DNA of 64,000 nucleotides. It comes from Mesorhizobium sp. NFR06. Lineage in GTDB: Bacteria; Pseudomonadota; Alphaproteobacteria; Rhizobiales; Rhizobiaceae. The stretch's first letter is position 1. The number at the start of each line of letters is the position of its first letter. The stretch lies in assembly GCF_900115245.1 (NCBI RefSeq), contig NZ_FOVT01000012.1, forward strand, positions 124,001 to 188,000. Direction: 5' to 3'. A program made the position numbers and the translations under genes. The notes below the pieces were generated by a model. The model did no database searches. It saw only the letters and a list, made by a program, of their open reading frames with translations, and was not told the origin of the DNA. Shown here one piece after another: positions 43,272-51,772 of the stretch.

Positions 43272-43371
43272 CGGCACCTCCTGTGGAGGCAAGATTAGCC
43301 GATACGAGCGGATTTTGGAGGGGGCGAGAGGTCTTGGGGTCGAACCGGCGTGCGAGCCGTCGATCTTCCCG

Positions 43372-43830
43372 CTATGATCCAGCGAGGGCCAAAGGTGGCC
43401 CGGTAATCTCCATATCAAATTGGGCCGCGATCGCTTTGATTTCCGCGAGATCGCGCGGAATCTCCAACCCCTGTGCGGCAACCGTCGGGAAAAAGCTTTC
43501 GAGACCACCCGGGGACAGAATGGCGATCCAGCGTGCAGGATCAACGACGACGAACGTGTGCTCAACGCCGGCGGGTATGTAGATTACTTCTCCGGCGGCA
43601 CGTTCGGAAACCTCGCCGGCACACCAGAAGCGTAGCCGCCCCTGGAGAATAACGAAGACTTCGTCGGACTTGGGATGGCGGTGGCGCGGCGGTCCGTCGC
43701 CTGGACCGGCATCTGATGCAAATGCCCCAAACTTTCCGCCGGTCTCGCGGGGCGTCAGAAGCGCTTCATAGTGCGTCCCATTCCAATCGGCTTGAGTACC
43801 GGGGGCTACCTGCGTTTGCATCTTCGCCAT
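43372..43830 (-). CDS. Cupin domain protein
   Basis: 152 residues. GPPRHRHPKSDEVFVILQGR is cupin motif 1 (His-His-Glu) and IPAGVEHTFVVVDPA is motif 2 (His). A beta-barrel metal protein with unknown substrate, often a polyketide or quercetinase-like oxygenase or a sensor. Confidence 0.9.
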   Translation of the reverse strand: MAKMQTQVAPGTQADWNGTHYEALLTPRETGGKFGAFASDAGPGDGPPRHRHPKSDEVFVILQGRLRFWCAGEVSERAAGEVIYIPAGVEHTFVVVDPARWIAILSPGGLESFFPTVAAQGLEIPRDLAEIKAIAAQFDMEITGPPLALAGS

Positions 43831-44025
43831 ATCTGGTTGGTGTTGAGATTGATGGCCGGTGCGTTAAAGCACAACTCGTCACGACAGCTACCTGTCTCGT
43901 CGGGCGATCGCCTCGTATGAACATATGAGACGGGCGCGGGACCGGCGGCGAAATGGTTGTCAGCGAAACCGGCTTCCGGCAAACTGCAAGTCCTTCGGGT
44001 GAGGGAGCGGTGAATTCCGGCACGC

Positions 44026-45135
44026 ATGCACGACTTCGATCGGCTGGTCGGGCAGGTCTATGACGCGGCGGTCGAGCCCGGCCGCTGGCCGCAGGTACTC
44101 GAGATGCTGTCGGATTTTCTCGAGGGCGCCGCCACCAAGCTGACGTTCCAGAATGCGAGGACATTGCGCAGCGAGGCGAGTTCGGTGCGCATGCCGCCGG
44201 AGGCGGACCTCACCTACGCGCAGTACTACTACAAGACCAATGTGTTCCTGCCGCGTATCGCCAGACTGCACGCCGGCACGTTGATTCCGGTGTGGGACCT
44301 CCTGCCGCGCGAAGTCTACCAGCGCTCAGAGTTCTATAACGACTTCTGCCGGCCCGGCGACATGTGCCACCCGATCGGGGTCGTGCTCGCCAACGAGCCG
44401 GACATGCGCATCGTGTTCACCTGCGGACGCGCCCGGACAACCAGCGAGTTCGAGCCCGAGCACCTCGACCGGCTGCGCCGCATCGGGCCGCACCTGGTCC
44501 GCGCAGCGGGCGTGAGGCTGCGGCTCTCGCGCTCCGAGATCGCCAGGGACGCCAATGCCGAAGCGCTCGACCGAGTCACCCAAGGCGTGCTGATCGTGGC
44601 GGCGAACGGCGATATCCTGTTCGCCAACCGGGCGGCCGAGGCGCTGCTCGCCGAGGCCGACGGGATCAGGACTGAAAAATCGAGGCTCCGCGCAACTGTG
44701 CCGGCCGATGTCGCGCAGTTTCAACGGTTGATCGCGACGGCCGCTGAGCGATCGGACGCCGCAGGCGGCGTGATGGCGCTCGCGCGGCGGCCGCCGCGCC
44801 GGCCGCTGAGCACGCTGGTGGCGCCACTGGTTGTCGAGACGACGTGGTTCGTGACAGATCGCCCTGCCGCGATCGTGTTCATAGCCGATCCGGACAGCGC
44901 GCCGCGCACCGCGCAGGACCAGTTGCGCAATCTCTATAGGCTCACCCCGGCCGAGGCGGCCGTGGCAATGGCGGTCGCACGCGGCGAAGGACTGCAGGCG
45001 GTCGCAGATGAGCTCGATATCAGCCTGACCACGGCCCGCACCCACCTGCAGCACGTATTCGAAAAGACGGAGACGCAGCGACAGGCGGAGCTGGTGCGCC
45101 TTATCGCCGCCAGTGGACTTTACGGCCGACAATAG
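44026..45135 (+). CDS. LuxR-family helix-turn-helix regulator
   Basis: 369 residues. A long N-terminal sensor region of unknown fold (about 1-170) is followed by a PAS-like section with VTQGVLIVAANGDILFANRA and a LuxR-type helix-turn-helix at about 300-365 (YRLTPAEAAVAMAVARGEGL, then ADELDISLTTARTHLQHVFE and KTETQRQAELVRL). ATG 44026 follows GGTGAATTCC-type sequence without an ideal ribosome site. The same LxxT-THLxxxFxKT layout ends the partial gene at 63813. Confidence 0.87.
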   Translation: MHDFDRLVGQVYDAAVEPGRWPQVLEMLSDFLEGAATKLTFQNARTLRSEASSVRMPPEADLTYAQYYYKTNVFLPRIARLHAGTLIPVWDLLPREVYQRSEFYNDFCRPGDMCHPIGVVLANEPDMRIVFTCGRARTTSEFEPEHLDRLRRIGPHLVRAAGVRLRLSRSEIARDANAEALDRVTQGVLIVAANGDILFANRAAEALLAEADGIRTEKSRLRATVPADVAQFQRLIATAAERSDAAGGVMALARRPPRRPLSTLVAPLVVETTWFVTDRPAAIVFIADPDSAPRTAQDQLRNLYRLTPAEAAVAMAVARGEGLQAVADELDISLTTARTHLQHVFEKTETQRQAELVRLIAASGLYGRQ

Positions 45136-45350
45136 ACGGGAGCGCAACCGGGCTTCATCCAGGGCGGACACGCCTGCCCCCTCCCCATGCGTACCGCTCC
45201 AACGCTCCCTCTCGCCGGCGCAGGCTTCAAGTCTCTCCAGTCAGCGAGTGCCGGTCTCTGTCAAAAACCCGTCCGAGGACGATGAATGGAGACGCGGCAG
45301 GGCAGCGCCTCTCTGCCCCTGGCAGGCATCTCTCCCTCAACGGGCGAAGA

Positions 45351-47633
45351 TCACCCGGTCCCCGTCCCCGTGCGCACCGCCTCGCGGTCGTTTTCGTCGC
45401 GGCGGAGCCGCTCGTCGGAGATCAGCACCACGGGGCATGGGCCGCGCCGCAGGACGGCCGTCGTCGTCTCGCCGAAGATCAGCTCCTTGCCCTGGCGCCT
45501 GGCCACGCCCATGACAATCAGCGCCACGCTCCTGCCGGCCTGGCGGGTGATGGCATCGGCGGCGGCGGCCCTCGAGCGGATGGCGGTCTCGATCTCGACG
45601 CCATAGCGGTCGGCAAGCGCGACGATGTCCTTCAGCACCGCCTCCCTGCGGCGATGCGAGACGGTGTCGCGCGGCTCGTCGCGACCGGGCCTGGCGACAT
45701 AGAGCATCTTGACCGGCGCACCGGTGACGGTGGCAATCGCCAGCGCCAGCTCGGCGCCGCGGCGGGCGACCGCGGTGCCGTTGACCGGCACCAGTATCCT
45801 GCCCGATCCCGGGCCGAGCCGCGGCATCTGGCGGCCGGCGGTCGCCGGCTTCAGCACAAGGCAGAGCGGCCCTTCGAAAGCGCCTGCGACCTCGTTCAGC
45901 CGATGCGAGAAGCCGCCCTTGGAGGTGACGGCCCGGCCAAGGCCGACGATCAGCATGCCATAACCCTTGCGCGCCTCTTTGACCACCGCCTCGGCCGAAA
46001 GCTCCTCATGCTGGCGGCGGGTGACGGGCGCCTCGCGAAACGGCGGCTCGTCGGACCTCTTCGCCGCCTCGCGGCTGTCTTCCGCGCCCTTCTCGATTTC
46101 GTCCAGATGCAGGCCCTCGGTCGGCTCGGCATCGATTTCACCGCTCGAATGCAGCACCGTCGTCGGCTTGCCCGCGCCGATGACGCCGGCGAGATAGGCG
46201 GCGAAGCGGCCGACGACGCCCTCGTCGACCACCACCAGAAGCCGCTCCAGATTGGCGACGAAACCGCGCTGGTCGACCTCCTCGCGGTCCAGCCTTTTCT
46301 TCTCCGCCTCCCCTATCGGCAGTCGGCCGAGCGCCCAGCGCAAGGTCGGCGGCATGGCCAAGGTGGTGATGACGGCCATGGTGACGATCATGGTGAAGAG
46401 GTTGTGCGAAAGCACGCCGATCGACAGGCCGATCGAGGCGACGATGACTTCGGTCGAGCCGCGCGCGTTCATGCCGCAGCCGACCGCAACGCCCTCGGCG
46501 CGGCTCATGCCGGCGACCTCGGCGCCGATGAAGGCGCCGCCGAACTTGCCGAGGCTGGCGATCACCACCAGCGCGACGGTGAGCAGCGCCAGCTGCGGAT
46601 CGAGCAGCACGGTGAGGTCGGCCGACAGGCCGGCCACGCCGAAGAACACCGGCATGAAAAGGGCCGTGATAATGCCACGCAGCTGCCCTTCGATGTGGCG
46701 CGACAGGATCGGCGACTCGCCGACCAGGATGCCGGCGACGAAGGCGCCGAGCACGGTGTGGACGCCGATCAGGTCGGTGATCAGCGCCATGGCGCCCATG
46801 ATGGCGAGGATGACCGTGACCACCGCGTATTCGGAGCGGAACGTGTCGTTGGTCCAGCGGATGGCGTCGAAGACGATGCGGCGTCCGAGGGTGAAGGAAA
46901 AAACCATGAAGGCGGCGACGCCGAGGATGGTGAAGGCCAGGCTGCCGACCTCGATCCGCCCCTTGGTGGAGATGCCGATGGTGATGGCGATGATCACCCA
47001 GCCGATCGTGTCCTCGATGATGGCCGACGAGACGATGATCTGGCCGAGGTCGCGGCGCATGAAGTTCATGTCGCGCACCACCATGGCGACGATCTTGACC
47101 GAGGAGATGGAGAGCGCGGTGCCGAGGAACAGCCCGGCGACGATGCGCTCGCTGCCGGCGGCAAGCAGTGAATCCGGCATGAACTGGGCGGCGACGAAGC
47201 CGAGCACGAACGGCACCGCCACGCCGGCGGCGGAGATGGAAAAGCAGGCGCGGCCGACGCGGCGCACCAGCCTCAGATCGGTCTCCATGCCGGTGAGCAG
47301 GAGCAGCATCAAAACGCCGAGCTGGGCGATGGCGTTGATCATCGATTTCTGCGACGGGTCGCCGGCGAAGACCAGCCGCTCGGCTGCCGGCCAGACCCAG
47401 CCGAGCAGCGAAGGCCCGAGCAGGATGCCGCCGATCAGCTGCCCCATCACCGCCGGCTGTCCCAGCGTCTCCAGCACCTCGCCGATGCCGCGGCCGACGA
47501 CCAGAAGCAGGATCAGCTCGGCGACGAAAATGCCTTCCGAGGACATGCCGGATTTCTCGGCGGCGACGGCGACGGCGGGCATGAGGGCGAGCGCTCCCGC
47601 GCCAAGCGCGATCGTCCATCGCCGGTTGAGCAT
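45351..47633 (-). CDS. CPA2 cation:proton antiporter with tandem universal-stress domains
   Basis: 760 residues. After a signal-like first helix (WTIALGAGALALMPAVAVAA) come about twelve transmembrane segments of the Na+/H+ exchanger family, including LGQPAVMGQLIGGILLGPSL, MSSVKIVAM-type and IIEDTIGWVIIAITIG segments. About 460-760 is a soluble region with two Usp-like domains (GMLIVGLGRAVTSKGGFSHR, then RILVPVNGTAVARRGAELAL and ALIVMGVARRQG). Met at 47633 starts the exchanger; the longer frame is unlikely. It probably exports Na+ or K+ and is gated by a nucleotide. Confidence 0.9.
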   Translation of the reverse strand: MLNRRWTIALGAGALALMPAVAVAAEKSGMSSEGIFVAELILLLVVGRGIGEVLETLGQPAVMGQLIGGILLGPSLLGWVWPAAERLVFAGDPSQKSMINAIAQLGVLMLLLLTGMETDLRLVRRVGRACFSISAAGVAVPFVLGFVAAQFMPDSLLAAGSERIVAGLFLGTALSISSVKIVAMVVRDMNFMRRDLGQIIVSSAIIEDTIGWVIIAITIGISTKGRIEVGSLAFTILGVAAFMVFSFTLGRRIVFDAIRWTNDTFRSEYAVVTVILAIMGAMALITDLIGVHTVLGAFVAGILVGESPILSRHIEGQLRGIITALFMPVFFGVAGLSADLTVLLDPQLALLTVALVVIASLGKFGGAFIGAEVAGMSRAEGVAVGCGMNARGSTEVIVASIGLSIGVLSHNLFTMIVTMAVITTLAMPPTLRWALGRLPIGEAEKKRLDREEVDQRGFVANLERLLVVVDEGVVGRFAAYLAGVIGAGKPTTVLHSSGEIDAEPTEGLHLDEIEKGAEDSREAAKRSDEPPFREAPVTRRQHEELSAEAVVKEARKGYGMLIVGLGRAVTSKGGFSHRLNEVAGAFEGPLCLVLKPATAGRQMPRLGPGSGRILVPVNGTAVARRGAELALAIATVTGAPVKMLYVARPGRDEPRDTVSHRRREAVLKDIVALADRYGVEIETAIRSRAAAADAITRQAGRSVALIVMGVARRQGKELIFGETTTAVLRRGPCPVVLISDERLRRDENDREAVRTGTGTG

Positions 47634-47728
47634 GAAGGACAATGTCTGCACCCCTCGATTTCTGGCGCCATAACGGTTTGGTACAGGGTTCGGTTGCAGG
47701 AGGCGCACTGGTCCGCCAACCTCTCCAT

Positions 47729-47889
47729 TCGTCATCCTCGGGCTTGACCCGAGGATCCATGCCGTGACGGTCGCGAAGGAGTGCGGGCATCTCAGAATTC
47801 TGCACCGTTGCGGCGCTCGCAGGCAACGGCATGGATCCTAGGGTCTGCGCGCGTCGCTTCGCTCCTTGCTCCGCCCTAGGATGACGACG
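47729..47889. repeat. Type A composite inverted repeat, short form
   Basis: The short arm CATCCTCGGGCTTGACCCGA and long arm GGCATGGATCCTAGGGTCTG...GATGACGA face each other around about 55 bases, as at 11570-11733. The insides share GAATTCTGCACCGT. Confidence 0.8.
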
Positions 47890-48020
47890 TTATGCGTGGC
47901 GCGGCCAACTTCCTCGGTCTGCATCCCTACAACTCGATTCAAATGCCGCGGCCGATTTTTGCTTTCCGGTAAAAGCGACTCGGCGATGGTCGCGCCGTGG
48001 CGGGTAAGAAGGAGAAGCCA

Positions 48021-48227
48021 ATGAAGAGCGACTTTGCCGCTGCCCACCTGCACCTCGACCGGGCGTGCCATTATCTGCGCGGCGACGATGAAACGAGCCG
48101 CGCGGCGCTTGCCGCGCTCGACCTTGTGATCGAAGCGGTGGCGGCCGCCCAGCATGCCAGGCCGATGGCCGATGTGCTGCCCTTTGCGCGGCGCGCGAAT
48201 GGCGACCTTCCGCCGCTGGCATCCTGA
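48021..48227 (+). CDS. Small hypothetical protein
   Basis: 68 residues: MKSDFAAAHLHLDRACHYLR, GDDETSRAALAALDLVIEAV, then a basic end. It is helical with no signal. AAGGAG six bases upstream favours ATG 48021 over a GTG at 47997. Not recognised. Confidence 0.7.
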   Translation: MKSDFAAAHLHLDRACHYLRGDDETSRAALAALDLVIEAVAAAQHARPMADVLPFARRANGDLPPLAS

Positions 48228-48348
48228 CTTATCCGCCTGAAAAAGCCGGAACATTCCAGCCGGCCGTGCGTTGTGGTAATTGGGGTGTGGTCGGTTGTTG
48301 TCAAAGGCGGGGCGGCCGGCCACGGCGCGGGAGGCGCATGGCTGAGGA

Positions 48349-49161
48349 ATGTCGCAGACGAATGCCGCAAAATCCACCGACGCTGCTGCGCCGGCAAGGT
48401 CGATAGCCGCGGCTGCGCCGGCAAGGTCAGCCGAGGCGGCCGGGCTGGCGACATCCACCGAAGCGGCCGCGCCGCCGCGCGCTTCCGACACGCTGGCGCT
48501 GAAGCTCAGCTCCTCCGAATTCACCACGACGCTGTCGCATTTCCATCGCGCCGAGATCGCGCGCATGGCCGGCTGGCGCGACCGGCTCGACCGCACCAGC
48601 AACTGGGCGATCACCGTGGTGGCGGCGATGCTGTCGGTGTCGCTGTCGACGCCGAGCGCGCATCACGGCGTGTTGCTCTTCGCCATGCTTTTGATCACGC
48701 TGCTGTTGTGGATCGAGGCGCGGCGCTACCGCTTCTTCGACGTCTACCGGGCGCGGGTGCGGCAGTTCGAGCGCTACTACTTCGCGCAGATCTTTTCGCC
48801 GCAGCCCGACTACGCCTCCAATTGGCTCGCCATCGTCGGCGAGGGCCTGCGCTCGCCGCGTTTTTTGATTTCGCAACGCGCGGCGCTGATCCGGCGGCTG
48901 CGCCGCAACTACATCTTCATGTACACAATCCTGATGCTCGCCTGGATCCTGAAGATCACCACGCCCAGCCTGTCGCGCGAAGGCTCGCCGATCGGCTTCG
49001 GCGCCTCGCTCATCGACACCTTCCGGGTGGCGACGCTCGGCCCCATCCCCGGTGTCGTGGTGGTGTGCGGCGTCGTCGCCTTCTACCTCGCCATGCTAGC
49101 CGCCGCCTTCCTGATCCGCGCCGACGACGGCGAGCTGTCGTTCGGCGACGTGCATGTGTGA
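48349..49161 (+). CDS. DUF2270 membrane protein
   Basis: 270 residues. A low-complexity Ala/Pro-rich N-terminus (APARSIAAAAPARS repeats to about 45) precedes the DUF2270 domain: FTTTLSHFHRAEIARMAGWR, WAITVVAAMLSVSLSTPSAH and IEARRYRFFDVYRARVRQFE. Two transmembrane segments lie mid-protein and one or two near the C-terminus. Function unknown. It ends just before an inverted heptamer repeat. Confidence 0.85.
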   Translation: MSQTNAAKSTDAAAPARSIAAAAPARSAEAAGLATSTEAAAPPRASDTLALKLSSSEFTTTLSHFHRAEIARMAGWRDRLDRTSNWAITVVAAMLSVSLSTPSAHHGVLLFAMLLITLLLWIEARRYRFFDVYRARVRQFERYYFAQIFSPQPDYASNWLAIVGEGLRSPRFLISQRAALIRRLRRNYIFMYTILMLAWILKITTPSLSREGSPIGFGASLIDTFRVATLGPIPGVVVVCGVVAFYLAMLAAAFLIRADDGELSFGDVHV

Positions 49162-49166
49162 ATAAA

Positions 49167-49280
49167 GAATAGGGAATAGGCAGTAGGCAGTAGGCAGTAG
49201 GGGTAGGGATGAGACCGGATTGCTCGCGCTCTCCGTTCCCTACTGCCTATTCCCTACTGCCTACTGCCTACTGCCTACTC
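49167..49280. repeat. Inverted array of the heptamer GGCAGTA
   Basis: On the left (49167-49202) tandem GGCAGTA heptamers follow GAATAGGGAATA. On the right (49236-49280) the complement TACTGCC recurs around CTATTCCC. About 24 bases of arms pair, forming a long hairpin between the convergent DUF2270 and sulfotransferase genes. The last six residues and stop of the sulfotransferase lie inside it. Confidence 0.8.
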
Positions 49281-49869
49281 CATTCAGCGAACGCGCCGTC
49301 CGGAATTCCTGCGTCGTGTTGCGGCTGGGATAAGGCTCGGCCGGCACGGGGACGCCGAGATGGGCGCAGAGCGGTGCCCAGCCGTCGCCGAGCTTGTGGA
49401 CCAGCAGGCGCTCGGCCGGCACGGCTTTCAGCACTGCCTCGACATTGGCCTCGTAGACGGCGATCGCATGCGCGCGGTCGTGCGGGCGGCCGCCGAAGAC
49501 CTGTTTCGCGATCAGTGCAATGCCCAGCGATTCCTGATCCCGGCTGGCGGTGATGCTGGCCAGGATGGTCTTTTCGAAACTCTCCCACCAGCTTTCGGGC
49601 GAACGCCAGGTGAGGATGACGCGCGCCTCGCGGTAGGCCTCGATCAGTTCGCGCCAGTAATGCGCCGAGGGCCAGTCGACGCAGGATTTATAGCCGGCAA
49701 GGAGCCGGCCCCAATCCGGCGCGGCGCCGTTGGCCAGCGCCCGCCAGAGCCGCTTCTGCTCCGCATGCGCCATGACCTCCGACATGTGATGGCAAGGGCC
49801 GAAGCCGAGCATGGTCAGCGCCTCGCGCATCGAATCCGTGCCGGTGCGGCCAAAACCGGTCCCTATCAC
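49261..49869 (-). CDS. Sulfotransferase family protein
   Basis: About 202 residues. The 5'-phosphosulfate loop IGTGFGRTGTDSM is at the N-terminus. RVILTWRSPESWWESF resembles the 3'-phosphate-binding segment and RLLVHKLGDGWAPLCAHLG the terminal region of small bacterial sulfotransferases. The start is uncertain: a strong GGGAGGAGGGG lies 15 bases before GTG 49869, and no ATG is nearby. The C-terminal GVGSRQ is encoded by the heptamer repeat, so the natural tail is lost. Substrate unknown. Confidence 0.75.
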   Translation of the reverse strand: MIGTGFGRTGTDSMREALTMLGFGPCHHMSEVMAHAEQKRLWRALANGAAPDWGRLLAGYKSCVDWPSAHYWRELIEAYREARVILTWRSPESWWESFEKTILASITASRDQESLGIALIAKQVFGGRPHDRAHAIAVYEANVEAVLKAVPAERLLVHKLGDGWAPLCAHLGVPVPAEPYPSRNTTQEFRTARSLNGVGSRQ

Positions 49870-49927
49870 CTCGATCGTCGTTTTCCCCTCCTCCCGCTTC
49901 CTGCCTGGCGAGCGCGCAGCCGCGCGG

Positions 49928-50827
49928 TCAACCTCCCTGTACCACGAGCCGCAAGCGATTGCCCTCCGGATCGGCTGCCTCGATCGCCCCGCCGGTCTTT
50001 TTTGCCGGCACGTTGGCAGCATCCAGCCTCCGCGCCACAGCGGCAAGGTCGTCGGCCGAGGCAAGCTCGACTGTGAAATGGTCGAGGCCGGCGGCATGCG
50101 GCGGCGGCTCGCGCAGCCCGTCGCGCGCCCAGATGTTGAAGGCGATCATATGCACGCGCCGCGCCGTGCCGCAGTCGAACATGCCGAAGCTCCGGGATTG
50201 GATGTGCGGCTCGAAGCCGAGCACGCCGACATAGAATTGCATCAGCGCCTCCGGTGTGCGGGCGCGCATGTGGATGTGGCCGATGAAGGCGTCTGGCGCC
50301 ATCGTGGGCTCGACGTGACCGGAATCGCCGAGATCGCGCAGCAGGCCCGGGAGGTCCAGCGGCTCGAGCCCGGAATGCGCTTTGCCATCGATGCCGATCA
50401 GCGCCACGCGGCCGTCGGCCGACACGTCCCGACGCAGGAAGCGCTCCGGCGTGTCGAAGCAGATCTCGATGCCGTTGCCGGACGGGTCGGAGATGTAAAG
50501 CGATTCCGAAACCAGGTGGTCCTGGGCGCCGTATCGCAAGCCCGACGCCTTGAGGCGGGCGGCCGCATGGGCAAGATCACGGCGCGTCGTGACATGGATG
50601 GCGACGTGGAACAGATCGCGGGATTTCTGCGGCAGGGCCAGTTGCGCTCCGGCATGGAGCACGATCAGCGTCCTGCCGCCGGCGCCGAGCTCCGCCGTGG
50701 CGTCGTCCTTGCCGACCGGGACGAGCCCAACCGTGTCGCGCCAGACGGTCAAGGCCGCCGGGATGTCGGTGACCTTGAGGTGAACCGGCCCGAGGCGGGT
50801 GGCTTGAGACAGCAATCCTTCGTTCAT
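49928..50827 (-). CDS. VOC family protein, catechol-2,3-dioxygenase (CatE)-like
   Basis: 299 residues made of two glyoxalase-fold halves. Metal ligands are suggested by LGPVHLKVTDI, SGNGIEICFDTPERF, IGHIHMRARTPEAL and LDHFTVEL with EGNRLRLVV. The layout is that of two-domain extradiol dioxygenases such as CatE, which cleave catechols. It lies 58 bases upstream of the sulfotransferase start. Confidence 0.87.
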   Translation of the reverse strand: MNEGLLSQATRLGPVHLKVTDIPAALTVWRDTVGLVPVGKDDATAELGAGGRTLIVLHAGAQLALPQKSRDLFHVAIHVTTRRDLAHAAARLKASGLRYGAQDHLVSESLYISDPSGNGIEICFDTPERFLRRDVSADGRVALIGIDGKAHSGLEPLDLPGLLRDLGDSGHVEPTMAPDAFIGHIHMRARTPEALMQFYVGVLGFEPHIQSRSFGMFDCGTARRVHMIAFNIWARDGLREPPPHAAGLDHFTVELASADDLAAVARRLDAANVPAKKTGGAIEAADPEGNRLRLVVQGG

Positions 50828-50949
50828 CGTCGTCCAACCGATTGCGGTCGATGAATATTAGCTGTGAAGGATATTTCTGTCTCGCGTCAAGTTCGGGTTG
50901 ACCCCTCCCCTGCGGGCGGCGACTATCACCAAAAGCCAGTTCGTTTTCA

Positions 50950-50997
50950 GGCAATTCCGGATGAAAAACCGCTGCACGGTTTTTCCTCGAATTGCTC
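50950..50997. repeat. Type C-like hairpin repeat
   Basis: GGCAATTCCGGATGAAAAAC and GGTTTTTCCTCGAATTGC form a long hairpin just before the ribosome site of the next gene. It belongs to the GCAATTCC...GGAATTGCTC family seen at 36693. Confidence 0.65.
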
Positions 50998-51013
50998 AGG
51001 CAGGAGGAATGCG

Positions 51014-51313
51014 ATGGACGACACCGACCACTGGCGCAACATGGCGAGCGCGCCGCGGGACGGCAGCCGCATCCTGGTGACGGTGCGCTCCTCCGAGCAG
51101 GGCCCGGCCGAGGTCGACATGGCCTACTGGTCGCGAGCCGACCAGTTCGGCGAGGAAGGCTGGCGGGCGTCGGACTCCTCGCCCGGACGCATCGTCGAAT
51201 ATGCCGAGCCGGAGCTCAGGTGCTGGATGCCGCTGCCTTCGGCGGGACGTGGATCGATGCCGTCGCCGTGGGAGGGCGAGGACGTGCCGCTGGTCGATGG
51301 GGAAGGGATTTAA
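51014..51313 (+). CDS. DUF551-like small protein
   Basis: 99 residues from MDDTDHWRNMASAPRDGSRI. The W-x-x-M-A-S-A-P-R-D-G-S-R-I-L-V opening and the later WMPLP block match DUF551-like/phage-linked small proteins of unknown function. AGGAGG precedes the ATG at 51014; longer starts are unsupported. Confidence 0.8.
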   Translation: MDDTDHWRNMASAPRDGSRILVTVRSSEQGPAEVDMAYWSRADQFGEEGWRASDSSPGRIVEYAEPELRCWMPLPSAGRGSMPSPWEGEDVPLVDGEGI

Positions 51314-51772
51314 GCCCAAAGCCGGCGCGGCGGCTGATCTGCCGGCTTTAAGGCCGCAGTGGCCGAGCAGAACTTCCAGAATGCCAGCGAGACAGTGTCG
51401 TCACCACCAGGACGGCCAGCGCGAGGAGCTTGCGCATTCCGCCTGTCCGGCCGGGCATCGGTGGGGCCGCCCGGCATGTCCGCTGTCGTTCCAGGTACTG
51501 CGCCAGGGCGATGTCATGGCGAAGGCTTGCAGGTGCGTTGCCTTGGCGCGGGAAACGGTCGTCGTCTTGCCGGAACGGCCAGTCGGTCGGGCTCAGGGGC
51601 AGCATGTAGTTCTCCCACATCTTGCGTTCCGGCAACTGTCGGGCACGGCCATGACAAGGCTGAAGAAAGCAGCGTGATCAAATCGTGAAAAAGACCGCCG
51701 AGGACAGATCGCAGTTGAATTGGCGACAGCTAAGCGAAAGAATTGCATGCAACATGGCTGGGGCAGGATCCG
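51314..51772. other. Region without a confident gene
   Basis: On the minus strand a frame of 95 codons (51348-51635) contains a MRKLLALAVLVVTT signal-like stretch in its second half, but there is no good ribosome site or homology. I do not annotate it. The tail near 51690-51740 presumably holds the promoter of the fusion regulator. Confidence 0.35.

Noticed and set aside
45282..47171. 629-codon plus-strand frame
   Set aside because: Antisense to the CPA2 antiporter and made of DG/HR/ADH-rich repeats typical of a shadow frame; the membrane protein on the minus strand is clearly real.
49167..49280. Possible CRISPR-like array
   Set aside because: Units are seven-base tandem repeats without spacers and in inverted arrangement; no Cas gene nearby.
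51348..51635. Small minus-strand ORF with signal-like segment
   Set aside because: No ribosome site, no motif, and composition of the first half looks random; kept only as a note in the intergenic entry.
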